From Galaxea fascicularis (taxonomy: Eukaryota; Cnidaria; Anthozoa; Scleractinia; Euphylliidae), in NCBI GenBank assembly GCA_948470475.1, contig OX419338.1, positions 9,425,350 to 9,489,349 of the forward strand: a stretch of 64,000 bases of DNA, written 5' to 3'. Positions within the stretch are counted from its first letter, which is position 1, and the number at the start of each line of letters is the position of its first letter. A program made the translations under genes and the position numbers. Shown here piece after piece: positions 1 to 14,200 of the stretch. Under the pieces are notes generated by a model that had not been told where the DNA came from, did not search any database, and saw only the letters and a program-made list of their open reading frames with translations.

Positions 1-3000
1 TTGTCATTTGTCCGTTTGACATGACAGTGAAGTGGGTTCCTTTAGCATCGGTCAATTCACAGCAGAGCTGGCTTGTAGTACGCATGACATACACACCCTC
101 GGGTGCTTTGGAGTCATCCCTCGCGGGCTCAGAAAGATCAGACTGTTTGTTACTCTGTATGTTACGGCCATGGTATGACACAACACCTGGGACGGAAAAA
201 GTAAAATCACAATGCCAGCTCTAATCTTGTGAAAATTCCAAATTTTTAAACTTGAATCATTTACATGACTGTTATTACTGACAAAAACCTTCCTAGATCG
301 CGCTGGCTCTCTGTGAGTGTTACACAAAACAAATCGAACTTCTCACAAGACCATGCATGGATTTTGAATCTGATGTGCAGGATTTTACTCCACAGTTAAG
401 AAGTAAACTTTCGCAGGCAAAATGTTATAATCGCTTTTGAAAAATGGAAAAACGGTCCAGTTTTGAAATCACTGCGAGCACTGAATAAAAATGCTGAAGA
501 CGCATTTTCACAGGCTTAATGTCAAAAACAGTGGGAAAATGTTCAACTTCTAACATGAAACTGTACACAGAGCTGGCTATTCCTACAGATTGAGAATAAC
601 CCTATAAAAGCACGTCCCTGAGATCAAAAACCAGTCAAGTCACAGATAGCCAACTGAATCTTCCACACATCACTGCAAGACTCATTGTCACTCAAATTTG
701 CTTGTTTACTGCTGTTGACTATTCGCTAAATCGGACAAAAATACTCGCATATCCCGAAGCTTCGAGTCTCTTACCCTTAGCACCAATATGCAGCCGCGTT
801 CCATCCGATCGGTACATCACAGACACACCATTTGCCTGCGTGTTAAGTCTCGTGCCATTCCCCCAGATGGTCTCACAGGAACCCCTATCACTGTCAAAAA
901 TCAGTGTGGCAAATCCCAGGCACTCCACTTTAACAAACATTTTAGTGACGCTACAGTATTCCGCCTCCTCTCCTGTCTCGTTATTTGGAGCCCGCAATTC
1001 TTGTTTATCCTGTTTGTAAAATGTTGTAATGCGTGTTCCATCAGCGTGCTCCACAATACGTGTTCCATCTGGGCGTTCTACCGTCATAACGTTATCTTCA
1101 CGTGTTTTGAGGACCTAATGAAAGAGGAGACACATTTTTACCTCGATTATTTAGTGAGTGTGAACAAGATTTCCAATCAGGAAGTTAGCCTTCTAACAGT
1201 TAAACCTTTTTTGACATCACCTAACAGTGACAGGCATTAAAACATTTTCTGCAGTTGAAAGTTATTCAAGCTTTTCGGTTGCAAATGATAATTCATGCTT
1301 ACAACTCAGCTTAGAAGTAATCCTGAGTGCAGATTGCACGAGGGAAGGCTTTCACTAGTTTCCTGTTGGCTAACATTCAGATAATAATTCAAAAGTAGTT
1401 TGAAGACAAACGACTAACTAGCTAAATGGATAGCTTGCTCTGTGTGCCAGTTGTGAAAATATTGAAAGGTCTTCGTAACCAAACCCTGACCTGTCCAGTT
1501 TGAGGACAAGTAGCCAAGGAACAGTGTATCCCAGAAACAGTCACGTGGTGTCCATCAGGTGCGGTCACAATCCTGTTCCCATTCACGCCTGTACTGGACC
1601 ATTCAGGAACCTTCTCGGGTAAGGATATCGCTGGCACCAGAGGCTCCTCTGAAGGCTTCTGATTCACAGTGCCTCCACGAATGCTCTTTCTAGGGCCAGT
1701 CAAAGAAGGGTCCTGTCTGGTCACTGCACTGCTGGGTTTACTGGTAGAAGGGGCGCTAGGAGATTTGATTGGGTATGACTGACACTTGCTGGTTGCACCA
1801 TCCGGAAAAAGGACCTGGACGCTCCCGTCAGTAAGTAGCTAGGAGTAAATTCACAAAGTTCAGGTAAGAGGCGCATGAATGTTCAACATCTTTCGATCAT
1901 TCAAATATATTTTGTCAGTGCTTAGAACTGCCTAAATCGGAGGAACCTCAAAACTGTTGCTTACTAAGTTTGAAAAAACATAAACCAAGAAGAATAGAAG
2001 ATACTGGTGGTTAGGAAAAATCGAGCTGGATTATAAAGGATTACGATGGATTACAAGTTGAATTAATCTGGAGGTGTAAACGACAACAAAACGACTCCAG
2101 TAAACAAGAAGAATGGACATTTCTCGGTCTTGCACGTCCCCCGAGAACACCCAAGCCCTGGTAAAGTTCGGAATATTTCATATTATGATTTCGACATAAA
2201 GTGCCAAATACACAAGATTTAAATTTTCCATTTAATAACTTAATTTGTCATTTACAACTCCACTTTATGAGGCATAGCGCTATGAAGCATTTCAATACAC
2301 ACGATTTTTCGGCACCGAAATCTGGCCATGTCAACAGATGTATAAAATATGACTCAACATTCGCGATTTGTGTGAGGAAACGGTTGTGGTACCTGTGTTT
2401 TATGCTGGAGGTTATTCAGACGTTTATAAAGTTGCACGACCTGACGTCCATTGTCATCAATGGTAGACATTTTCACGAGGCCGTGCCGTAAAGAGTACCT
2501 TAGTTATGAAAGATTGACATTCAAATATATCGGTTCCAGTTGGATTTTATGTTCCCCATTTTAATCAGATTTATTATTGGTTAGGTGATTTGGAATTGAG
2601 ACGCCAAAAGTGTGTCATACTACTAAGTCAGCCAAGAACCTTAGCCAATTTTTAGTACGTGCGAGCCACAACTAGCCTGCGTGGCAGACAGTGAACATAT
2701 CGCGATTATATCTCGGTTTATCACCAAGGTCTTGAGTGACAACTCAGGCTGCACTGCAGGCTAAGCACAACTTCCCTTCGAAACAGATCTCCGTTAAATA
2801 CTGCGGATAACCATGCCTTAATTTGCCTGAGGATTCAAAACCACGCCTCACCTTAATCACAGTTCCATCTGTCATCACTGTCCGAGAGGTTTCCTCAGAC
2901 GCTGGTTTCTCTCTGACAGACCCTAGAGGCCTGACAGGATAGCTCTGCCTCACTACCACCCCTCCCGCATCATCTTTGCTTTGATAACACTCGTCGTTTA

Positions 3001-5221
3001 GGTATTGCATGTGTTGTCCATCAGGACACGTAATGTACACGTGCTGGAATGGCTTCTTTAGCTTCTCCTGTTCCGCCCTTCGCCGTGCTGCAACAACAAA
3101 CAGTGGCGGTATCATGTTAGCTCAGCGTTCCAAGCTCAAATTGGTAATTATTGATGCCGCTAATTGGTGGCAGATTGAAACAGTACCCCTTTTCACTTCT
3201 TATTTCAGTATTGAGTGGAGAACAAAATCCCAGAAACTGGTCTTTGAGGGAAACGCCTGGTACAAGAGAAAAAATGAGAAGAATCCAAGCTTTTCTTTAA
3301 CCCGCGTTTGATCATATCTAAATGTAAAAAGCGAAATATAAACATAAGCATTAAACATTAGATGCTTTGTGTCACCTGAGATTGCCCTTTTGGTCACTTG
3401 CGCCTGCCAGTAGATTATAACAGAAAAATAGAGGTCGTCACTTTCTCTTGAAACGCCTCGTGCGTCTGTTAGATTTGGATTTTAATCTTTCAGACGAAAT
3501 ACGAACTCAAATGAACCCTAGTGAATTCATATATTTCTTAAAGAGTTTCTAAGTTTAATAAAAGCAGCATTCATGAAAACGGATGAAACATTTAGCCGTT
3601 AATGAAATGTCTTTTTAGATGAAGGACCTCCCTTCCCTTACTTACATAACCTACGATCTCCCCCCTTCAACAATTACACAGTAGTACTATGTCAAGTGGG
3701 CAGCACTGAATATCGCCATCGCATGCGTGGACTAGGCATTGTTGTCATGTGGCACATGCGCAGACGTTATTCAGCCCTGTCTATCAAGTGTTGATACCTT
3801 CATCCTCAAGCCTCTGTCGCTCTTCTTCCTGTTGCTGCTGTATTTCCTCCAATCTCCTTGATTCTTCTTCCGCCCTCTTACGCGCCTTGGGGGACCCTGC
3901 CTTAGGCTGAGGGCTGGGCGTTGGTTGAGGAGGCGGAGCGTCAGCGATCAAATGCCCAGTGACTGTGTCTTCCGAATCCTTGGATTCCTTCTTTATTAGG
4001 GACCCCGAAGGACCATACCCACTCAAGGCAACGATCATACCATCACTGAGCACCGCCACAAAAGAGCTGAAATCACAGAACGATTTTGGGGCCTTTGATT
4101 GTTTATGTTGTTCCTTCTCTGAAGCTTCAACTTCACTCTTTTCCACTTCTTCATCCTTGCTTTGTTCGGAGTTATTCTTGTGTGAAGAGCTTTCCGCAAT
4201 GTCTTTCTCTTCCGAACCTTCTAGTTCTCCTATTGTAAGAATTTCATCTATCGGCTCCAAGAAATGAAGCACAAACATGTTTCCATCCTTGAAAACCAAA
4301 GTGGAGACGCTCCTCGCTCCTTGCACATACTGCGACTTGTTGATTTGAATCTGACCCCCATCAGCAGGGAACATCGTTGATAAGGACCCAGACACGTGGA
4401 TCAAATTATCACCCGTGTCATAGCCAATGAAATCGTAAGGTTTCTCGTCAGGTTCCTCCACAGGAAGGGGCTCAGGCTCCTCAAAGTCCCCGGAACGCGA
4501 TCTGCTCTGAAGCCCTCGTTTGTCACTCTTGCTAGTGGCGCTTTTAATGGAACGAGAGCCTTTTGCCGAAGGACTCCGACCAGATGCCGACTTCTGCCGA
4601 CTAGATGCCGAACCCTCGCGTTTCTTATCTGAAAGAGAATTAGACGAATTAAATACATGGGAACTAGTTCGGAATTCAACGTCAAAATGTTCTGCGAGCT
4701 GATTTGGTTTCCTTCAAGCAGACCATTACAAACTGATGTGACACAAATCATTGAAGAGATTCGCTGAGCGCTCGTCGCAAGTGAGAAAACCTGTTCTCAG
4801 CTATTGCAAAGAAGATGCCTTTTAATAAATCGACGGCTATTTTGAAGCCACAGCTTTTCGTGACTTGAGATTTTCCCTAAATTAAATGATATTTATGAAC
4901 TCCAGATCAAAAATCGGATGGCCTTTAAAGTCAGCTTAAGAACTTGAACCGGTATTGTAAAGAAACCGATTTAATGTGAACAAAACAATTGGTTTTAAAA
5001 GGTAAATTGACCACCGTACAGGGATTCTAGCCTGTACAGAGGTCAGTTTACATTACCAACTCCGTTGGCAAAACAAAAACTTTGTGTACAACTCCCCCAC
5101 GTACGCAGCACCACAATTACGTTAGAAACTATGCCCCCTTTGTGGTATATATATGAAATCTTTCATATATATCATCCACAGTTATCTCTTTTACGGGAAC
5201 ACATGAACCTACAATTGACCT

Positions 5222-5262
<41 letters not shown>

Positions 5263-8200
5263 ATCGCACCGGTATCACGAGGTCACGGGTTCAATCCCCG
5301 TTGAAGTCCTGATTTTTTTTTTCAGGTTTCTTTACGCAATTGCATAAACTGCGTTCACAACAGCGACGATCAGTGTTCATTTGATATACCCCCTTTAATC
5401 ATTTATGAATTAATGTGAAGTTGGTTTGATAGTTCAGTTGGTAAGAACACTGCAGAAGTAATGATAATGAGAATGATGTGGATGATGATGATTTATAACG
5501 CTCAAATACTATAGTCAACATGAACATTAACAAATGCTGGACACTGGTTAAGTTCCAATAGGCCATTTCCGAATGACCTCAGGCCTCTTTTTCAAAGCGA
5601 GTCTAAGTGCTCATCCTTTCAAATGCAAATCAATTTTCTTTCACATGAAAATGAGTTTAATTTGCGTGTGAATGAAAATTGATTTGCATATGAAAGGTGA
5701 GCACTTAGACTCGCTTTGAAAAAGAGGCCTGAGGTAATTCGGAAATGGCCTATTCCGACCAAAGCTTTCTTTAATTCGACTATTGAGTACCCTGACTCCA
5801 GTTTACTGTGATTCTGAATATTGTTTTGAGTTTCAAAACATCGTACCTTTATCATCTTTTTTCTCAGGTGACGCGCTCTTCTCTCTAGTCTTTGCACTCC
5901 TCTTAGGGCTCCGTGAACCGCGCGCACTTTTCTTTCCCTTCTTTTTATTCTTTTCTTCTTCTTCCGCTTTGATCAGCGCCACTTCCTGCCTGGTCATCAG
6001 ACCGTAACGGCTACCGACCTTCAGGGGGATACTGGGTTGTTCTGGTGCCGGTGGGGGAGGGGTGGGTGTTCTTGCTGCCTGTTCGCGTATCCTTTCCTGT
6101 TGTTTGTGTGGAAATAAGCGCTTTCCTTTGTCAGTATCCATACATTATTTGTTGCGGTTCCAAAGACTTAGTGCACCAAAGAAAACTCAGCAAAAAAGGT
6201 CTTATCTTTTTTCCTAATTAATAGTCCTATTAGTTTATAGCGGTGTTATTAGAAAGTATTGATATTCATATAACCGCTGACTGGCCTTGGGCCCATTTCA
6301 GACGTCCACACACATACACCGGTCTCCCTTGCTTTTTACTACCTACCAAACACCTGTAACAGGCTAACCATTAATTACTGTTTGTTCTTATTGCTGGGTG
6401 TATAGGAAATTGCATGACTTCGAGTTACACTCATGATTAGCAAAAATACGAACTTGCAAGATAAAATCTTGGCTTTTTCAAGGGCACAAAACAAACTTCT
6501 TTTGGGAAAAACAAATACCTGTTCTTGGACCCAGTCCCCGATTGAAGTGACCACGTGTTCAAGGTAGTTTCGGAAGCCCACATTAGAATGAAGTTTGGTG
6601 CTCCAGGACAATTTGCTATCGCTGTTAGTTCCGACAGGATTGTGTAACGCAAGAAGCAATGAGTGGTCGCGCTTGTGGTAATATGTGTCTACATATGGAT
6701 TGGTCAGTCGAGCAGCCTCCAAGACCTGCTTGAGAACAAGAAAACTAGAAAATGTGAACTTTATTGAACGGGTCACTGAAAATTATCACATTTAAACGGT
6801 GAAGTTAGGCTTGACTAAACCAACACTTACAAATTGTACTCCTGGGCATCTTAGGAAACAAAGAAAGAATGTTTCCTTAATCTTTTTGCAACGATCACAC
6901 CCTTGGGTTGTCAATGGGCGGCGTATATCTTACTTGTTTGTCTTGTTTCAGTTGTCGACTTAATCATGATGCCAGACGCCGGCAAGACTTTGGCCTCGTT
7001 CACACTTATCTGGATAAATTTAAAGACTTTGTTTTCTCCTCGAAAACGGACGAAACGTTTTGCGTTCACACTACCGCTTTAGTATTGTTTTCACCTTTTA
7101 CACAGAAAGGCTGCTCCGGCCCCCCAAATGCTGAAATGCATGGCAGAGCACGTGCACTCTAATTTGTTGACTTGAAGAGTCTTCAAAAAGCCCGTCGTCC
7201 TCACTTAAGCACCCAGCTGGCGTTATTTCGTTAGTCTGTAGAGCGTTTTTGGTGTAGAGTACGGTAAGCAGTTCAAATCGGAAAAAAATGAGTTTTTAAA
7301 TTTAACCGGATTATTGTGTGCGATCAACGAGGCCTTTGCTAAATACGTGACAGTGAAATTTCGAATGAATCGAATGTAACTTAAGAGTTTCATCAAAAAA
7401 GCAAAATTGTTTTACCATCCACTGTGCTATTAAAAGCTAAGAAAATGATGTTCGGCATGTAGATACGATACTGTGCATATAGAGACTTGCCTGAATCATA
7501 GTCTTCTGATCATAATGCTCCAAAAAACACCAGTCGTCAAGGTTACGGAAGGAAGCCAGAAGCGAGGAATCAATATCACCTCCAAGATTCACTTTCTTGG
7601 GATCGTCACTGGGGAATCTCAAGGATTGAAACTCTTTCAGTTTGCAATACGGATGATCCCATAAATTGGCGTAAAACTTGAAAGATTCATCCAGATCTCT
7701 AAGATCCACAATATCTGCATTCTGGCTTGCAACCTTAAGCAGCATTCCTTCAAAAGCAAACTGCTTCAGAGCACGCTCCAGGAACCCATTTGAATCCAGC
7801 TGGGATTTGCAGAAGTGACGTAGTTCATTGGCACGTGCTTCACGCTCCACAATCTCGCGTCCTTGCAGCGTAGGAAGTTCCTTAAGTTGGCTTTGTGGTA
7901 ATAGATTAAGCATGCGCAGTTCTATTTCCTCGGGAGCAAGACCATTGGCTGGCTCGAGGTGATGTAAGCGTGACGTCAGCGTGTCATTGTAATGAAGGAT
8001 TATGGGGGATTTCTTTGGTCTGCAAGGCTTGCTGCTGTCGGCGACCTCTGTTACAGCCTAGTAATGGTTAAATTCACCCGTCAAATTTAAAGTACGTTGA
8101 ACAGGTTCTCGTGAGCGAGAGAAACACTCGAGTGTGCGCGCGAAACTTGCTTCTCAGGAGGAGTCAAAGATTGGGGTAAAAATCCCCATTTGGGCAACCT

Positions 8201-11200
8201 TAGGGGAGAATCTCCGTCAATATCTTTAGACTCGTCATTGATCAACCTGTTTAGATCCTATCACTGTTCACTTGAGCATTGTTTTGTTTTTTATTGTAAT
8301 ACATTTAAGATATAGTGATTTGAAAATAATTCAAACAAAGCATACACTGACGATAAAAATACCTCAGTTTTGGAGAACCTGAAGTCTAACAATTGTGGGC
8401 TCAATGAGGCATAGGTAAGGTAAGGGAGCGGTTTCCCAGTCTCTCTTAGGAAAAGAGAGCCTCCTCGTGGTCAAAGGCCCGGGTCAAAAGTAGCCTGCAC
8501 AACAAGTTTTCAGCGCTCGAACCCGATTTCCGAAATTTGGACACGCGAGAAATGCGGCGAGAGCAAAACAAACTCTCGCCCCATTTCGCGCGCATCCAAA
8601 ATTCGGAAGTCGGCTTTCGATCGCTGAAAACCCTACGGAAACGCTTGCTACACAGGCTAAGTCAAACGCCGTTCTTCGCATGAGCCGAACTAGAAGTAGG
8701 CGTTTGACACGATTAAATTCGACTCATTTTATTTGGATCAGCTGAGGCGTTTTGGCTGGAGTAACGGCTTACGATGGACTTTCGATCAAACGCAGATGAT
8801 CACATGAGCCATAAATGTATAAGTTAGCCTCGATCTGTTTATTTTCGTGATTTGGTTAGGTTCGGTCGACCTAACCTGTAATTAAGTTCGGCTCGTACGG
8901 CGTTTGACCTGAGTAGGCCTAAGAACTGGGTAGATGCATAACAAGTAGACAGGGCTCACGTAAGGATGCAGTACATTACTTAGCAGTTAAAACATCGCCT
9001 ACCTTTTTTTCGTTTTCTGGTAGGGCCAGTTTGGAAGTTTTGCTAGAAATATAAGCAGCCAGATCATGATTTAAGCCATCTCCTCTTGGCGGAACAACTT
9101 GATCCAGTGGGTTATTGTCATCCACCGTTGCAACAACCTAATCACAGAAAATAATTATAAAGCCATTTGGTTGATTAAGAATAGATTTTCGGTTGGACAG
9201 AAACACAACGCGGCTGGAAAAAAAAACCCAGGCTGTTCGGGCACCTGAAATCAAATCAATTCAAATCAACTTTGTTTAATGAGGGTGACACTTAACAGTC
9301 CATATGACTGACAAACCTGTGGCCCTCGAACTCCAGAATGAGGAGGGGGGAAAACCGGAAAACCCGGAGAAAAACCCCTCAGAACAAAGACGAGAACCAA
9401 CAACAAACGCCGAAGATTGGTATTTGAAGCCTGGTCACATTGGTGGGAGGCGAGTGCTGTCACCACTGCGCTATCCTTGCTCCCTGGTATATCTCGGGGT
9501 AGTGCTCAAGTACTGAAAGACTGTCCAAGAATAAGTAGCTCTCTACGACCCTACAATCAGCTTCTCAAATGCGTGCACTTCAATGTAGAAAAGGGAAAAC
9601 AACTGATAGTGGTTTACTGCATCGTAAAGGCTAAATGTCCACACCTCCCCCAAGGGAAAGACAATGGAAATTCCAAGGGGGAGGGGGTGAAAAAGCCAAA
9701 GTTTTTAAGAAAAGTATGGAGTTTAATTTGAATTTCAGGAGGGGCGGGGGATGCAAACCAAAAACCTTCCATGGAGGGCGGGGGGGGAGGGGAGGGGGGT
9801 GTACGGATATTTTTTGGAACTCGGCACTCATTCAAGCTGATTGGCACATTTTTATAGGTGGGTTATTGGTGTGTGTATCATTGACACGGAAAATTATCCA
9901 CAGACCTGTTCCAACAGACAATGAAGAATAAGAGGGACACTGTGACTGTCTGGTGGGACGCTGCTGATGAGATGGTTGTAATAGCGCTTGTCAATTGCAG
10001 TCAGCACCTGAACAGGGGGAGCATCTAGAGCTAAAATTGTAATCAAATCAAGTCAATATTATTATTATGGAGCTGTTTTTAAGGCCTCAACCAAAGTAAT
10101 AATCCGGCAAAAACTTCATGCTAGCCCACATTTAGAGCACATATAAAAAAAGACAATAAAGTACATTTACAGGACAATAGATCAGGACAATAGAGGAATA
10201 CGGATTTACATATTTGGCTTACCATGACGTTCTTGCCAATAATCCACTGGCCAATCACAGTGATGGCATTGAGCCAATCAGAATCCAAGACACACATTAC
10301 AGGTTCCAAGCAAAGGCAGTTAAACTGACAGTTGGTCTTAAGTTAATAGTAATAACTTTTTTTAAGTCTTAAATCTGTCTAGCTGAGCACAGGTGCTCTA
10401 CTCATTGGGAAGACTGTAAATCAACTCAACTCAAACCAAATTGGTTAGCTTAATGAATACAACATACACGTGTGGGGTGACTTCCATCAATGACCAGTTT
10501 TAAGGTGATTCCTTAGAAATAAAACTTCCCGATGAATTTTTTTTAAACTTTCCCTGAATGTTCTCTACCGAGCACTGTTTCGAAAAATACAATAAAAATG
10601 ATAGGTCACCATTCTCGTTTAAGAGATGCGACGGGCCAATCTTGCCCCATTTATGCGTGTACTCGTTCTAATCACGCACGGTATTCATCGGTCCACGTCA
10701 CATTTTGCGGTAGCTCGAAACATAGTTTTTAAAAGAAATACTCGGGAAAAAACTTGACAGGTAGAAAGTGTCGAGCATATAGGACAATATCATATAAAAT
10801 TTGTGGAAACATCACACTATTTAAAACGACGTGGACGTAAAGAGTTGGTAGAGTCGTTATTTTTGCGGTCATAATTTGCATCACAGAGCAACGGTTTCGT
10901 GCACTCTTTCACCTATATCTTTTTTCCTTCCGATAAATTTTTTTAGTTTTTTTTGAAATAAAGGAGGATAATATGTACACTATTATTATGCAATAAAAAA
11001 TATAGGTCACCATGCTCGTTTAAAAGAAAACGAACATTTATTTCGCTATCGAGTTAAGCTTGATGGAAATTCTTTCGTTGTCAGTACGTGCACGCGCTAA
11101 TTTGTGCGTGCTAATGACGCGAAATCGTGCGCAGTAGGGATGCGCAATGCAATACTGAGGAATCACCTTAATTCAAACACAACACAGGGGTTTCATTAGA

Positions 11201-14200
11201 AGCCTGCAACTCGCAAAACAACTCCCTACTTTGTTAGAATTGACCTTCATTCCCACTTACTTTGGCCAGATTTTCACTCAAATGAATAAAATATTCATCA
11301 GGTTGCCGCCTACTTTGATTAGCTCAGATTGCTATTTCAAAAATTATTGAAACACCTGAAAAATAGTGGAAAAAGAGAAGTTCTTATGACTTACATTTTC
11401 TAACACTTACCTTGGGTAGCAGTCAAAGATTGTGATGCTCCAAGGTCAGTAGCAGGCTGTATGATTGACGAAGCACTTTCTGATGGTTTCATGTGAACAG
11501 GAACATGAATCAACTTCATGCATTCAAGGTACTGCTTATACTGCTCCAAATGATCCAGCATGTTATAGCAAACATCAGCCACATCTTCAAATATTGCTGT
11601 GCCAAACTCAGTCTAAAATCAGCAATTCAAGGCAGTCATTTCTAAACTGGATGTATATCAACATTGATAACAAGACATCATTGATTTAACTGGTAAGTCA
11701 TGTGATCTGCTTGACCAAAAAATTGTCTCACACTGTTGATTGTTATTCAGTTCTCTATAATTGCACCAACAATGCAGGCAACAACACAATGGAGAACACA
11801 CAACATGAATATCACAACATCAGGTAATCAGGTCATGAGCAGTATCTAAGGCATTGACATACTTCTTGCTGGTATCAATATTTTCCAATCTGACCTTGGT
11901 ATTGCCGGTATTAAACATCTGGTATCGGTATCGGCCCATCCTTAGTGTCCCATGGGAGATCGAAATTATTAGAACACATTCTCCTCTGCTATGTATAACA
12001 TTAATACTTTGCGCTCCAACGAATATGCACAAAATAATTATGTATGGATATGCCCTTTCTCTAGAACCACTTGTAAGTACCTTTTTGTCAGCCTCCAGCT
12101 CCTGCAAATCACCCTCTGGTAAAATATTTTCCTTCACCCTCACTTCATATCTTGCTATGTCTTTGAGCTTGTGCCCAGATGGGGCTTTCATCACAATATT
12201 TTCTGATTCTGACCAAAATGCTTTAAGAACTGCTTCTGCCTCAAGTTTTTTAGCTCTCTCTTCTGACTCCAGTATTTCTTTATCCAGCATCTCTGGATCC
12301 TCCTCCTCCTCCTGACAATTACGATGAAAATTGTCTGTAGTAAACATCTACAGTGTCTAAATCTCAAACTTAGACATATTCATCCTGATCTACGTCAGAA
12401 AAAAAATCTGCAGGTTCAATTTCAATGGCAACACTTTAGAGAGTTGACTGTACCACAGACTCAGATGTCAGAACTACTTTTATGCAGAGGATCATAGACG
12501 CTGCTGAAGGTTGCAACCTTTATTCAGTCCCACTGACAAGGCCCGGTCACGAGAGTGAAAGCCTTGAAACTTGTTTAATTTTAACTTTTAGTCTCTGTAG
12601 TTATTGCTACTAATTTGTAACAAGTGATTATTTTTCTTACTTTGGTAGCTTCATCCTCATCCTGGCTTTCATTTTTGTGATCTGGAGATGTTACAAGGCT
12701 GTCATAGTTCTGTGCCTTTACACAGATTAAAGCATCAACATTCACACCAACTTCACTGAGGTGATAGATAACAGGTGCGGTCAGAATGCCGTGGATCAGG
12801 ACATAGTGTTGGGGGCTTCCTTCATCTTCAGGCTCATCATCTGTGATAGATATATAAATTATGAGTTGGAAAGGTTTTGAACTAAGTGTCAAAGGTAAAT
12901 TTCTTGCTGACCGCAAACTTATTTCTGCGGCAACCAATATTTTTGCCAATTATTAAATATTTATACCATGCAAATTCAACATACCATAAGTTTTCAAATG
13001 TACCTTACAAAAGAAAGCTTTAATTACAATTCTAAATTCGTTTCAATTCTCAAATCAAATTAAATATTGGTTTTGATGAGAAGGGAAGACCCAAGTAACC
13101 AAAGAAAAACCTCTTAGAGCAGAATAGAGAATGAATCGAAGTCAGCCCACTTATAACAGCAAGTCTGGGATTGAACCCGGGACACACTGGTGGAAGGCAA
13201 GCACTCTCACCACTGCACCAACCCTGCTCCCACCCTCCCCCTGTTATTGTTGTTGTTGTTCCAAAGAGTGTTTCATGGATACAAGATTGATGAAATGCAG
13301 GGTCTAAGGGAATACACTGGTAAATTCCTTTTCACACAAAAATCCTCTCTCACCAATGGTTTTAAAGGTATCCTCTACATCTCCTCTTCTTTTCAGCTTA
13401 GTATCTTTCTTCGGAGATGGCGGCAGGTCAGCCTCCTTTTTGCCCTTTTTCTTCCCAGGTGATTTTGACCGTTTTCCTGCAGATGGGCTTCTTCCAGATT
13501 TCTTTCCTTTGTCGTCTTTCTTGCCTGCTTCAGCTGCCTTTGCAGCCTTAAATACAAGATAAACAATCAATAATATTAATAACATTAAGATAACTAATTT
13601 TATTAATTGATTTGAAAAATTATATTTTTATATCTCTAAGTTAGTACACGTGCTATGATTGGTCAATTTTGTGGGTCGTATTCCACTGTGTGGACTACTA
13701 AATTTGGAAGTGGATGCTTGACTTTTTCTTCCCGTGTGCATGATTAACCTCAGAGATAAATAAAATTTCTAACCTACAAACCTTATTTTCTCAGTCTGTA
13801 CTGTAAATTTTATAGCCTGACCATAGCAGGAAAAAAACTCAGCCCATAACTTATGGTACAAACCTCGGTTAGTAAGATGTATATAATAATTAAACAGAAG
13901 TTATATCTCTCAGTCAGTATGCACATGGTGACTGGCCAATTTTACAGGCTGTATTCTGAATATTGTAATGGCCCACTAAATTTCAAAAGTGGCCACTTGA
14001 CTTCAACCTGTTTCCCTTCACACATTCCCAATTAACCTCAAAGACATAAATAGCTTTACTAACCTAGTTATCTTGCTCCTTATTGTAAGTTATGAATCCT
14101 GGATGTGTTTTCCATCAATGAATTAAAAAATCAGTCTGTAACTTACATTTATCTAATAATTTATTATGAACTAAGAAAACAAGGTTGGTAAAACAAAAAC

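Noticed and set aside
5237..5309. tRNA gene on the plus strand
   Set aside because: The anticodon stem does not pair and the same unit with matching flanks recurs at 33125-33196, so it is a SINE head.
9614..9847. Proline-rich minus-strand frames
   Set aside because: A by-product of the G-rich tract on the plus strand.
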